Source of the DNA: Elusimicrobiota bacterium
GTDB lineage: Bacteria > Elusimicrobiota > Elusimicrobia > UBA1565
Length of the DNA stretch: 64,000 nucleotides
Direction: 5' to 3'
Assembly (NCBI GenBank): GCA_016212885.1
Contig: JACRDO010000133.1
Span: 82,103-146,102, forward strand
Made by a program: the position numbers and the translations under genes. The notes under the pieces are model-generated. The model saw only the letters and a list, made by a program, of their open reading frames with translations. It was not told where the DNA came from and searched no databases. Position 1 is the first letter of the stretch, and each line of letters starts with the position of its first letter. Of the stretch, positions 48,273 to 57,403 are shown one piece after another.

Positions 48273-49412
48273 TCAGCTCGTGCGATGCCGGCTTGGATTC
48301 TTCTCCTCCTGTCGTCTTTTTTCCACTGCAGCTTCGATGACCTCCTTCCCGAAAGCGCGACGCGCGAACATCTGGTTGTGCGTGCGGCACGCAAGCCGGA
48401 TATTCCCGGGATCGTCCGACCTTCCCCCCATGGCCCAAGGAAGGATGTGGTCGTATTCCAGCCCGCCCCGCTGGGCGCACCGCCGCCCGTCCGGGCCGAT
48501 GAATGAACACTGTCCCTCGTCGTGGAGCCAAACTTCATCTTTGATCCCCTGAGGTATGCAACGCCCAATTGTGGGCTGCTGCGTGTTCCGTGCCGCTGCT
48601 TCACACGGGAATCCGGCTCGCCGCCGCGCAGCTTTCCGAGCAATCCGCCTTTCCGGGTCATGCGCCTCCAGGAAAGCTTCGACTGTCTCGCGGAAAACGT
48701 CTTCAAGCTTCCCAGATGGGTATTTGCGCATGAGCAACCCCCGGACGCGCTCTACGTCCTTGAGGAAGTCCTCGCTCGCCGTGAAGCTGAACTGTATGCG
48801 CCCCGGCGCAAGAGGCAGCAGTTTGTCTCTTGAGATGCGCCCCGATCGAGGAAGCTCCGGCCCTCCCGCGCCGACCGGCTCGGTTGATGCAGAGCTGCCG
48901 GCCGGGGAAAGCCCGGCCTGCGGTGATGGAGTTGACGATGCGCCTGACGCTTCCGGCGAAAGCAAGGCGGAAGGCAGCCGGCGGACGCGATCGGCTGTGT
49001 CCTCTCTCGGTTTGAGAGCAGCGACCATTCTCTCCAGCTCCAGCTTGCTCGCGCCTTCGGCCCTGGCCAGAAGTTCATGGCGGTTCTCCTCCGTCAAGTA
49101 CGGAGCAAGCATGGAGACGGCGCTCATGGAGATCGAGCCGTCTTTGATGTGAGAGTATATCTCCTGGAATCTACGCGCGGCGCGCGCCGCATGTATGCGC
49201 CGGGCCGCGGCGCTTTCCGAGTACCGCAGTCTCTGGACGCAGTACGCGAACATTGAAGGGCAGCCCTCATCGGCGTAGAGCTTGCGCCTGTCCACCTCGC
49301 CAAGGCACGCAAGCAGCCCGGCCAGGGATTCCCTTTCGTGGGCGACGAGAGCCTTGAGCTTCAAGAGCAGCTCTTGATCCCCGAGCAGTTGGCAGCACCG
49401 CGCCTCGTCCAT
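48273..49412 (-). CDS. HNH endonuclease
   Basis: C-terminal DEGQCSFIGPDGRRCAQRGGLEYDHILPWAMGGRSDDPGNIRLACRTHNQMFARRAFGKEVI (HNH); helical N-terminal region. Confidence 0.85.
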   Translation of the reverse strand: MDEARCCQLLGDQELLLKLKALVAHERESLAGLLACLGEVDRRKLYADEGCPSMFAYCVQRLRYSESAAARRIHAARAARRFQEIYSHIKDGSISMSAVSMLAPYLTEENRHELLARAEGASKLELERMVAALKPREDTADRVRRLPSALLSPEASGASSTPSPQAGLSPAGSSASTEPVGAGGPELPRSGRISRDKLLPLAPGRIQFSFTASEDFLKDVERVRGLLMRKYPSGKLEDVFRETVEAFLEAHDPERRIARKAARRRAGFPCEAAARNTQQPTIGRCIPQGIKDEVWLHDEGQCSFIGPDGRRCAQRGGLEYDHILPWAMGGRSDDPGNIRLACRTHNQMFARRAFGKEVIEAAVEKRRQEEKNPSRHRTS

Positions 49413-49461
49413 GCTAGATAATACGAGTCAAGAGCAAAAAAGTTCCCATCAGCCCTGGAAA

Positions 49462-49505
49462 AGTTATCCACAGAACATCTCCCAGGAGATGTCCTGTGGA
49501 TAACT
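49462..49505. promoter_or_regulatory. Near-perfect inverted repeat with two consensus DnaA boxes
   Basis: AGTTATCCACAGAACATCTCC-CA-GGAGATGTCCTGTGGATAACT (21-2-21, one mismatch); TTATCCACA at 49464-49472 and its complement at 49495-49503; a third TTATCCCCA at 49524-49532. Confidence 0.8.
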
Positions 49506-49538
49506 GCTGCGAACAAGAGCGACTTATCCCCAAAACAC

Positions 49539-50678
49539 ATGGGCATACCGCTGGAGGCCGACGTTTTTTCCATGTGCCCGAGCCCGTACTTCAAAAGCCG
49601 GATACATGATATTATGGTCCGGATAAACAAGATGCCCAGGCTATCGCTCTCGACAACGATGTCCCTGCAGGGCCGGCTCAAGCTGGCGCACCTGCTGGAG
49701 ATGCCCGAGGCCGAGCTCGAGCGCCTCGTCCAGTCCCTTGAAAAACAGCCCGTATTCAAGCTGCTGAAATCTTCCGGAGTCCTTCGCGTCACCCCGTTTC
49801 CAAAAGCCTTCTTCACAGCCCGCCGCTTCGCAGGCTGGGGCTTGAGGACCTCCAGCGAAGGCCTGCCGGACCTCCTGGACGGCAATTGCGAACTCGCCCG
49901 CCTCATGCAGCGCATCGGGGTTGAGCGCTTTGAAGCCTGCTTCCTTAAGGAAGAGAAGCTGTCCGACTCCGAGCGTGCCCGCAGGTGCGGGATCTCCGCG
50001 CAAGACGCCAAGAGGCTGCGGGAATTCATGGACCGGGCCTTCATCCGCGCCGAGTTCGAGCGGCCCGCTCCCCTCCCGGAGAAGGTCTTCAGCGCCGTGG
50101 CCGGGATCGAGATCCAGGACGGCAGGCCCGTGCTGGGCTTCTTCAACCGGGAAATCTGGCGGGGCCGCTACTGCGTCGAAGCGGGACGTCTGGCTGTTTT
50201 CCTGCGCTCTCAGAGCGCCCGGCAAGCGGAGCGCGCTCAAGCCCTGCTGCGGCGCCTGGAATTCTTGGACCAGCGCAAGACCACCCTCTACCGCGCGCTC
50301 GAAGCCTTGATCGAGGCCCAGGCCGGCTACCTGAAGACCGGGGAGCCCTCGCGCCGCCAGCCGCTCACCCAGCGCGCCCTGGCCACGGCCTTGGACGCGG
50401 ACCCGAGCGCGCTCAACCGGCTGATCTCGAACAAGTCCATCCAGCTTCCTTGGGGCCTGGAGGCGCCGATCAAAGCCCTTGTGCCGAGCGCAAAGACGCT
50501 CGCTCTAGACCGGCTCTACGACCTGGCCTGCGCCAATCCCTCCATGTCGGACGAGGGCCTGCGCAAGGAGATGGCTGAGCGCCACAACGTCCATCTCTCG
50601 CGGCGGTCCATCGCACAGTACCGGAAGAATCTGAAGATCGGCAAGAGGGGTTTGAGGGAAGGAGCGGCAGTGATATGA
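49539..50678 (+). CDS. Divergent, shortened sigma-54 (RpoN-like) factor; true start may be 49614 or 49632
   Basis: Region-I-like LKLAHLLEMPEAELERLVQSLEKQPVF; core-binding/HTH-like RKTTLYRALEALIEAQAGYLKTGEPSRRQPLTQRALATALDADPSALNRLISNKSIQLPWG; RpoN-box-like MSDEGLRKEMAERHNVHLSRRSIAQYRKNLKI. Confidence 0.8.
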   Translation: MGIPLEADVFSMCPSPYFKSRIHDIMVRINKMPRLSLSTTMSLQGRLKLAHLLEMPEAELERLVQSLEKQPVFKLLKSSGVLRVTPFPKAFFTARRFAGWGLRTSSEGLPDLLDGNCELARLMQRIGVERFEACFLKEEKLSDSERARRCGISAQDAKRLREFMDRAFIRAEFERPAPLPEKVFSAVAGIEIQDGRPVLGFFNREIWRGRYCVEAGRLAVFLRSQSARQAERAQALLRRLEFLDQRKTTLYRALEALIEAQAGYLKTGEPSRRQPLTQRALATALDADPSALNRLISNKSIQLPWGLEAPIKALVPSAKTLALDRLYDLACANPSMSDEGLRKEMAERHNVHLSRRSIAQYRKNLKIGKRGLREGAAVI

Positions 50679-52675
50679 ACCGCGCTATCGTCGTCGCCCT
50701 TATATCGGCCGCCTGCAACGGCGCGATCGGGACCCTGGCCTATCTGCGGGGCAGGCATAACAGCCTCTACCGCAGCTTCTCGGTTCTGAGCTTCTCCTTC
50801 GCGTTCTGGAGCCTGGCCTATATCGGGGCTTGGCCGGACTTCAGCGACCCCTTCCGCATGAAGCTTCTCTATACCCCGCTCGCCTGGCTCCCCGGCGCGG
50901 TTCTGTCCTTCGTCTGGAGCTTCACCGGCCTGCCGGAGACCGCCCGCCGCCGCCGCACGGTGCCGTTATACCTGGCCGGCGCGGGGCTCCTGGGCATGCT
51001 GTGGACTAGGGCCGTTTCGCTGCAAACCTACCAATACGCGTTCCTGGCCGCGGCCATGCCCATCTTCGGCATCGGACTCGTCCTGCTCTTCCTGCATTGG
51101 AAGAAAGCCGATGACCGCGCCGAGCGCAACCGGCGCGGCTACCTCCTTGCGGCTTCCTGCATCGCCGTGGCCGGAGCGCTTGCGGACGGCCTTTCCCTTC
51201 TCGGCCACCCTATCCCGAAGCCCGGGAACCTCTGCTTGATGCTTTACTCCCTCATCGTGCTGGCCGCGATCGGGCGCCACCACCTCATGGACCTGCGCGC
51301 CGCGACCCGCCAAGCCCTAACCATGGCCGGCGTCTCCCTTCTGCTGAGCATCCTGCTCACGGGCATCGCGTGGCTGACTCAGCTGCTCGAGGGCCCCCTG
51401 TTCCTCAACTTCTTCCTGCTCGGCCTCGTCCTGCTGGCGCTCCTGCCGGCGCTATGGGAGAGGTTCAACACGCTGTTCGGCCGGTCGCTCTCCGCGCGCC
51501 AGGCGCGCCGCGATCGCGCGCTGGAGGAGCTCGAGCGCAGCCTCGATCGAGCCTCTGAGCTCCAATCGATCTCCTCTATGGCCCAAAGCACGATCCGCTC
51601 CGTCTGGGGCGCCGAAGCCCAGTTCCTGTGGGCCGCCCGCGTCCTGCGGGGGCTGGAGCCGGGGCCCGCTCTGCAGGAGCCGCTTCTGGGCCTCCTCGCT
51701 ACGGCGCCGCAGGTCGCCACGCTGGACAGCCTGGGCCGCGAGGAGCGCACCAAAGCCCTCTACGAAGCCCTGCTCGACCGGCAATTCGAAGCCGTAGTCC
51801 CGGTCCTGCGGGAAGGCGAGCTCGTCGGCGCGGCCCTGCTCGGCCCGCCGGTCGGAGGCTTCTACGACCTCTCCGGAGTGCGCTGGCTCAACCGGCTCTC
51901 CGCGGCCCTGGGCCGCGCGGTCGGAGGCGCGGAGCTGGCCGCGGGCCTGCTGCGGGCGGACCGGCTCGCCCAGCTCGGGACCCTGGCGGCCGGGGTGGCG
52001 CACGAGGTGCGCAATCCCTTAAGCGCCATGTCCGGCGCGATCGCTCTGCTCGGCCAGCCTCTGGGCGAGGAGCGCCGCCGGGAATATCTGGACGTGCTTA
52101 AAGAGGAGATCCAGCGCCTCGACGGGATCGTGGCTGAGCTGCTCGACTACGCCTCGCCGGACGCCCGGCAGGCGCGCTGCTCCTGGGCCGAGGTCTGGGG
52201 CCGAGCCGAGCGGCTGCTCAGAGCCGATTGGCCGGGCGGCGTGGCCCTGCTCTGCCGCGACGAGCCGGCCGATCTCGCCGTGAGCGCGGCGCATCTCCAG
52301 CAGATCCTGCACAACCTTTTGCGCAACGCCCTGTGCGCGGTACAGACGCGCCGGCCTCCCGCGGAGAAGCCCGAGGTCTTAGTGACGCTCTCCAAGCAGA
52401 ACGGCCGCGCTCTGGGAAGCGCCGTCCCCGGAGGGCAGACGTTCTCCTTTCCCGGAGGGGGCGGCCGGGCCGTGCTGGAGGTGGCCGACAACGGCGCGGG
52501 CATCCCCTTAGACCTCCTACCCCGCCTCTTCGTCCCCTTCGCGAAGGCGAGCGATGGCGGCGCCGGCCTGGGCCTCGCCACGGTCAAGCGCCTCGCCGAG
52601 CTCTACGGCGGGCGGGTCTGGGCCGAGAACCTCGGGCAAGGCGCGCGGTTCACGGTCGAACTGCCCTTGGCATAG
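50675..52675 (+). CDS. Membrane sensor histidine kinase (NtrB/AtoS-like)
   Basis: N-terminal multi-TM region, GAF-like linker, RLAQLGTLAAGVAHEVRNPLSAMSGAIALL, LQQILHNLLRNALCAV, LEVADNGAGIPLDLLPRLFVPFAKASDGGAGLGLATVKRLAELYGG. Confidence 0.92.
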   Translation: MNRAIVVALISAACNGAIGTLAYLRGRHNSLYRSFSVLSFSFAFWSLAYIGAWPDFSDPFRMKLLYTPLAWLPGAVLSFVWSFTGLPETARRRRTVPLYLAGAGLLGMLWTRAVSLQTYQYAFLAAAMPIFGIGLVLLFLHWKKADDRAERNRRGYLLAASCIAVAGALADGLSLLGHPIPKPGNLCLMLYSLIVLAAIGRHHLMDLRAATRQALTMAGVSLLLSILLTGIAWLTQLLEGPLFLNFFLLGLVLLALLPALWERFNTLFGRSLSARQARRDRALEELERSLDRASELQSISSMAQSTIRSVWGAEAQFLWAARVLRGLEPGPALQEPLLGLLATAPQVATLDSLGREERTKALYEALLDRQFEAVVPVLREGELVGAALLGPPVGGFYDLSGVRWLNRLSAALGRAVGGAELAAGLLRADRLAQLGTLAAGVAHEVRNPLSAMSGAIALLGQPLGEERRREYLDVLKEEIQRLDGIVAELLDYASPDARQARCSWAEVWGRAERLLRADWPGGVALLCRDEPADLAVSAAHLQQILHNLLRNALCAVQTRRPPAEKPEVLVTLSKQNGRALGSAVPGGQTFSFPGGGGRAVLEVADNGAGIPLDLLPRLFVPFAKASDGGAGLGLATVKRLAELYGGRVWAENLGQGARFTVELPLA

Positions 52676-52683
52676 TAATTGCC
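52668..52683 (+). promoter_or_regulatory. Candidate sigma-54 promoter
   Basis: CTTGGCATAGTAATTGCCC: GG 52669-52670, N10, GC 52681-52682; ~50 nt upstream of ATG 52733; overlaps the kinase stop codon. Confidence 0.65.
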
Positions 52684-52732
52684 CGATTCATGAGCGGGAG
52701 CCGGCCGGCTTGGCTCCCTTGGAGGCGAAGAT

Positions 52733-54742
52733 ATGCGCGGCGACGAATTCTTCGTGCGGATGGCCGGCAAGCCGCCATTCTCCAGGCTGCACCCAAAAAT
52801 GTCGGCCTTCTTCAAGGACTATCTGTCTCATGAGAAGATCATCCCATTCGGGGACCGTTTCGTCCTCAACACGCACTTCCCTCCGTATCCCAGCCGCGCC
52901 TTCGAACGCTTCACCGAGCAGTTCGACGCGATCGGGGAGGCCGGCGAATCCCGCAGGCTTTTCTCGGTCACCTGGGCGGTGAGCAACCGCTGCGGCTACC
53001 GCTGCTGGCACTGCTACAACGCGGGCAGATCCCAGCAGGACGTCCCTTTGGCGCGGATGGTGGAACTGGCCCGCGAGCTCCAGGAACTCGGGGCGGTCAT
53101 GGTCACCCTGACGGGCGGCGAGCCGCTGCTGCGCAAGGACTTGGAGAAGATCGCAGCCGCCTTCGACGACCGCACCTGCCTCATCCTGGGGACCACCGGC
53201 GACGCCCTGTCCGCGGAGCGTGCCCGCTCGCTGCGCGAAAGCGGCTTTTTCGCCGTCGGAGTGAGCCTGGACTCAGCCGATGAAGCCGAGCACGACCGCC
53301 TGCGCGGCCGCAGGGGGGCGTTCAAGTCCGCGCTCGCCGCGCTGCGAAACGCCGCGCAAGCGGGCCTGTATCCGTATGTCGTTTCATTGGCCACGCGCGA
53401 GTTCCTGGAGCGCAAGCGCTTCATGTCCTTCCTGCGTTTCGCCGCGGACCGCGGCGCGCTGGAGGCGCACCTGCTCGAGCCCAGCGCAACGGGACGCCTG
53501 GCCGGCCGCGAGGATGTGATCCTGGAGGTTGCCGAACGCCGGCTCATCCTCGACTACCAGAACGAGGTCATGGGGCGCGAGGACCTGCCCATCCTGTCGT
53601 GCTTCGCATACCTGGAGTCGGAGCAGGCCTTCGGCTGCGGCGCCGGGCTGACGCACCTCTACATAGACGGAAGCGGCGAGGTCTGCCCCTGCAACCTGGT
53701 GCCCATCTCCTTCGGCAGCGCCGCGCGCGAGCCTCTGGCCGCTGCGCTCGACCGGATGGGCCGGCATTTTCGCCAGCCGCGCACCGCCTGCGTCGGCTGC
53801 ACGCTGGCCGGCCGGATACCCGCCGGCAGAATCCCCACGCCTATCGAAGTCTCACACGCGCTCTGCGAGCAGTACCTGCCTGAATCGCACGAACTGCCCC
53901 GGTTCTTCAAGGTCCGCGCCGACGCGGCGCAGTCCCGGGTCGGCGCGGAGGAACTGCGCGCCGCCTATGACCGGGTCCATGGCGACTACGACGAGTTCTG
54001 GCTCAAGGAGGCGGCCGGGCCGGTGGATGAGCTCATCGGTAGGCTCGGTCTCCGAAGCGTGAAGAACGTCTTTGAGGCCGGCTGCGGCACCGGCTACGCC
54101 ACGGCCCGATTGGCGGCTCGCCTCGGGCCGGAGGGGAGACTCCTGGCCGCGGACATCTCCGAGGGCATGATCTCGCAGGCGCGCCGGCGGGTGAATGAAA
54201 GCGCCAGCGTGAGCTTTCTATGCGGGGATGCGCTTAAGGCGCTGCGCACCCGCAGCCGCCTCGACCTGGTCTTCTCAAGCTGGGTGCTGGGCTACATACC
54301 GCTCAAGCCCTTCTTCGCGGCTGCGGCCGGCGCGCTCGATCCCGGGGGCCGCCTGGCTTTCGTGGTCCACCGGGATAATTCCCCGCGCGAGCCGCTGGAG
54401 ATCTTCGCGGAGCTGGTCGCCGAGGACCCCTGTGCGCTCACCAAGCAGGTGGCCTTCGATTTCCCGCGCGACGCCCGCCACCTCCGCCAGGAGATTGAAG
54501 CGGCAGGACTCGAAGTGGAGGATCTGCGCGAGGGGCAAATCACTTTCCGATACGATTCGCCGGAGCAGGTCCTGGAGCATCTGCTCAAGTCCGGCGCCGG
54601 CACCGCGTTCCATGACGCTCTAGACCCTGCGCGGCGCCCGGCGCTCGAGCGCCTTTTCCTGCGGCGCCTGGCCGAGCGGCAAAGGGGCCCCGGCTTCGAG
54701 GTCATCCACGACTTCCTGGCCTGCGTGGCCGGCAAGCGGTGA
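52733..54742 (+). CDS. Radical SAM/SPASM-like protein fused to a class I methyltransferase
   Basis: SNRCGYRCWHCYNAG (CxxxCxxC), TGGEPLLRKDLE, C-terminal Cys cluster (CGAGLTHLYIDGSGEVCPCNLVP; CVGC), then NVFEAGCGTGYATARLAARLGPEGRLLAADISEGMISQARRR. Confidence 0.88.
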   Translation: MRGDEFFVRMAGKPPFSRLHPKMSAFFKDYLSHEKIIPFGDRFVLNTHFPPYPSRAFERFTEQFDAIGEAGESRRLFSVTWAVSNRCGYRCWHCYNAGRSQQDVPLARMVELARELQELGAVMVTLTGGEPLLRKDLEKIAAAFDDRTCLILGTTGDALSAERARSLRESGFFAVGVSLDSADEAEHDRLRGRRGAFKSALAALRNAAQAGLYPYVVSLATREFLERKRFMSFLRFAADRGALEAHLLEPSATGRLAGREDVILEVAERRLILDYQNEVMGREDLPILSCFAYLESEQAFGCGAGLTHLYIDGSGEVCPCNLVPISFGSAAREPLAAALDRMGRHFRQPRTACVGCTLAGRIPAGRIPTPIEVSHALCEQYLPESHELPRFFKVRADAAQSRVGAEELRAAYDRVHGDYDEFWLKEAAGPVDELIGRLGLRSVKNVFEAGCGTGYATARLAARLGPEGRLLAADISEGMISQARRRVNESASVSFLCGDALKALRTRSRLDLVFSSWVLGYIPLKPFFAAAAGALDPGGRLAFVVHRDNSPREPLEIFAELVAEDPCALTKQVAFDFPRDARHLRQEIEAAGLEVEDLREGQITFRYDSPEQVLEHLLKSGAGTAFHDALDPARRPALERLFLRRLAERQRGPGFEVIHDFLACVAGKR

Positions 54743-54854
54743 ATCGGCCGAGAATCACGAGGAGACCATCCCTCAGGCAGGCGGCACGGTGCATGCGGTT
54801 CCTTACTGGAAGTGGACGCTGGCGGGCGCATCTGCGGGATAACCTCCAGCAAAG

Positions 54855-54898
54855 CCGGGAATTCCCGGGCGGCGCACCTCAAGATGTGCGCCGCCCGG
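54855..54898. terminator. Overlapping competing hairpins downstream of the radical SAM gene
   Basis: CCGGGAATTCCCGG palindrome (54855-54868) overlaps CCGGGCGGCGCAC (54865-54877) / GTGCGCCGCCCGG (54886-54898) with 8-nt loop. Confidence 0.5.
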
Positions 54899-54932
54899 TG
54901 GTTCGACATCTCATTCAACGGGACTACTGCTA

Positions 54933-55319
54933 CTACTTCTTCTTGGCTTTCGCCACGACGATGCTTTTCACCTCTGGCGCGTCCGCCGTGCCTTCGTAGG
55001 AGACGGTTACGCGATCTCCGGCCGCAAGTTCCCCAAAGGTGATGAGCTTGCCGCCCTTGGTGATCTTGACATCCGCCCCAAGAGTGAACTCCTTGACCGA
55101 ACCCTTGGCGTTTTTGACGCTCAGCTTGTTGGCCGCAGCATCCACCGAGTCTACGGTGCCTGTGTACTTACTGATCTTGGGCTTGGCAGCCTTGGTCTTG
55201 GTCGCAGCCGGTTTGCTCGCAGGCTGAACCTGAGCCTTGGCCGAAGGCTCTTGCTGCTGGGCAAAGCCCAGCGCAGAGCCCATGAGAACTGCCGCTAGAC
55301 ACACGATCGTTCTGCGCAT
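54933..55319 (-). CDS. Exported protein with a small beta-barrel (DUF5666/OB-like) domain
   Basis: Signal peptide MRRTIVCLAAVLMGSALGFAQQQ; YTGTVDSVDAAANKLSVKNAKGSVKEFTLGADVKITKGGKLITFGELAAGDRVTVSYEG; Lys-rich tail. Confidence 0.65.
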   Translation of the reverse strand: MRRTIVCLAAVLMGSALGFAQQQEPSAKAQVQPASKPAATKTKAAKPKISKYTGTVDSVDAAANKLSVKNAKGSVKEFTLGADVKITKGGKLITFGELAAGDRVTVSYEGTADAPEVKSIVVAKAKKK

Positions 55320-55434
55320 ACAGTTAACTCCTTATTTGCTAGGTTTGCACTTCGCTTCCACATGGGTTTCCTCCCATGAGGAACATGTTATGAGAACTTC
55401 TGAAAAGCTTCAGGAACGACTGACGAAGCCCGGC

Positions 55435-55728
55435 TTACCGGGAGGGAGGTGGAGACCGAAGGTGGATTGAGCCGCTATGCCAGGCAAGAGGGGCTATAGA
55501 GGCGCTTTCGGCATAAACATGGTGGGACGGAACAAAAATTACGAGAAGGAAGGGTATGGAAGCCAGAGCCGATCGGACCAACAGTTCATGGTCGTCGTCC
55601 ACATCGTCTAGCGTGGCGGTGGAGCCTTCGGGAATTGCGTCGCAAGGTCGGACAGCCTTCCTGGGCCATGCCAGAAGAAACAAGAGCGCACACAGCGTCA
55701 ATCCAAAAATCTTGTTCGTGCTCAGCAT
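55435..55728 (-). CDS. Small hypothetical membrane protein
   Basis: MLSTNKIFGLTLCALLFLLAWP... and ALASIPFLLVIFVPSHHVYA hydrophobic segments. Confidence 0.35.
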   Translation of the reverse strand: MLSTNKIFGLTLCALLFLLAWPRKAVRPCDAIPEGSTATLDDVDDDHELLVRSALASIPFLLVIFVPSHHVYAESASIAPLAWHSGSIHLRSPPPSR

Positions 55729-55837
55729 GTCCGCCGTCTTTGTTAAAAGCAGTATACAAATTTCTAGCCTTGCGGCCATAGTGAGAGAGAGGTCGTGACG
55801 GGCGAACTCTTTCTAGTAAACATCCTCAACACGAGTT

Positions 55838-55853
55838 CGGCACATAAATTGCT
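55838..55853 (+). promoter_or_regulatory. Candidate sigma-54 promoter
   Basis: TTCGGCACATAAATTGCTCCGCT: GG 55839-55840, N10, GC 55851-55852; upstream of ATG 55939. Confidence 0.7.
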
Positions 55854-55938
55854 CCGCTCATGGCGAGAGGTGCCCGCACCGCCATCCTCACGCACTTCCT
55901 GACACGGATGGAGTGCGACAAGACAAGAGGAGGTCGCC

Positions 55939-57357
55939 ATGAAGATCCTGCTCATCCTGCCGGCCGGCGAGAAATACCGCGTGCTTGCGGGACAAGAAGT
56001 CCCCAAGCGCGCCATGCTCCGCTTCAGCGTGCTGGGCCTGACCACGGTCGCGGCGCTCACGCCCCCCGAGCACGAGGTGCGCGTCCTGGACGAGAACGTC
56101 GAAGCGCTGGACTTCGCCATCGACGCCGACGTCGTAGGCGTCTCCTTCATGACGGGCTTCGCGCCCCGCGCCTACGAGATCGCCTCCGAGTTCCGCGGCC
56201 GCGGCAAGCTCACCGTGGCGGGAGGCTTCCATCCCACCCTTTGCCCGGAGGACGCCCTCCGGCACTTCGACATCGTGGTCAAAGGCGAGGCCGAAGGCGT
56301 GTGGCCGCGCGTGCTCGAAGACATCCGCCAAGGCGCCTTCAAGCGCCTCTACCGGGCCGAAGCTCAGCCGGACCTGGCTTCGGTGCCCCTGCCGAAGCGG
56401 CGCCTCCTCAAGAAAAACTCCAAGCACTACGTCACCACCTATGCGGTCCAGACCGGCCGGGGGTGTCCGCACGCGTGCCGGTTCTGCTCCATCACGGCGT
56501 TCTTCAGCCATACGCACCGCAGCCGGCCGCTCGAGAACGTTCTTGAAGAGCTGAAGACCGTGCCGCGCGGCTTCATGTTCATCGACGACAACATCATCGC
56601 GGACCCGGAGTACGCCCGGAGGCTGTTCAAAGCCATGATCCCGCTCGGCAAGAGATGGATCAGCCAGTGCTCGATCAAGATCGCCGATGACCCGGAGCTG
56701 CTCGCGCTCGCGCGCTCGGCCGGCTGCCTGGGGCTCTTCATCGGCATCGAGACCACCAGCGCGAGCGGCTTGGCCGCGATGGACAAGGGCTTCAACGAGC
56801 CGGGCCGCTACCTCCGGCGGGTCCGGGCGATCCGCAGGTCGGGCATCGGGGTCCAAGCCGGGATCATCGTGGGCCTCGACACCGACGACGTCTCGGCCTT
56901 CGAGCGCACCCTCCGCTTCCTCCAGGAGGCCCCCTTCGACGCCCTGCAGCTCTCGATCCTGACGCCCCAGCCCGGGACCCCTTTGTTCGAGGATTTCGAC
57001 AAGGCGGGACGGATACTGGACCGCGACTTGAGCCATTACGACTTCCGCCACACGGTCATCCGGCCCAAGCGCATGACGCCCAGCGAGCTTCAGGAAGGGG
57101 CGGACTGGCTCTACAGCCAATTCTACCGGCTCGACCGGATCCTCCTTCGGGTCCTGCGCGCCGCGCTCACGCTCGGAGTGATCCCCGCGGTCCTCGTCTG
57201 GCGCCTGAATAGGACCTACCGCTACGACAACATCCGGGAAGGGATCGTTGGACGCAATCCCGCTCCAAAACGCAGGCGGCTGGCGGAGAAAGCCTCCCGG
57301 GCCCTCTCCGCCATGCTGGAAACGCTCAGCCGGGTTTGGGCGCACGGAGCGGCTTGA
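55939..57357 (+). CDS. B12-binding-domain radical SAM protein
   Basis: N-terminal cobalamin-binding-like Rossmann (VGVSFMTGFAPRAYEIASEFRGRGKLTVAGGFHPTL), QTGRGCPHACRFCSI (CxxxCxxC), GLFIGIETTSASGLAAMDKGFN. Confidence 0.92.
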   Translation: MKILLILPAGEKYRVLAGQEVPKRAMLRFSVLGLTTVAALTPPEHEVRVLDENVEALDFAIDADVVGVSFMTGFAPRAYEIASEFRGRGKLTVAGGFHPTLCPEDALRHFDIVVKGEAEGVWPRVLEDIRQGAFKRLYRAEAQPDLASVPLPKRRLLKKNSKHYVTTYAVQTGRGCPHACRFCSITAFFSHTHRSRPLENVLEELKTVPRGFMFIDDNIIADPEYARRLFKAMIPLGKRWISQCSIKIADDPELLALARSAGCLGLFIGIETTSASGLAAMDKGFNEPGRYLRRVRAIRRSGIGVQAGIIVGLDTDDVSAFERTLRFLQEAPFDALQLSILTPQPGTPLFEDFDKAGRILDRDLSHYDFRHTVIRPKRMTPSELQEGADWLYSQFYRLDRILLRVLRAALTLGVIPAVLVWRLNRTYRYDNIREGIVGRNPAPKRRRLAEKASRALSAMLETLSRVWAHGAA

Positions 57358-57359
57358 GC

Positions 57360-57375
57360 CGGCATAAAAATTGCT
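57360..57375 (+). promoter_or_regulatory. Candidate sigma-54 promoter
   Basis: AGCCGGCATAAAAATTGCTCCGCTTG: GG 57361-57362, N10, GC 57373-57374; shares ATTGCTCCGCT with the 55838 site; 30 nt upstream of ATG 57404. Confidence 0.7.
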
Positions 57376-57403
57376 CCGCTTGAATCGGACGCAGGGAGGA
57401 GCC

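Noticed and set aside
49462-49532. Chromosomal oriC
   Set aside because: Only two perfect and one near DnaA box, no obvious AT-rich unwinding element, and no dnaA/dnaN/gidA/rpmH nearby
54768-54790. CGGCACGGTGCATGCGG as a further sigma-54 site
   Set aside because: GG-N10-GC spacing is met but the TTGC -12 element is ATGC and no credible gene follows on that strand
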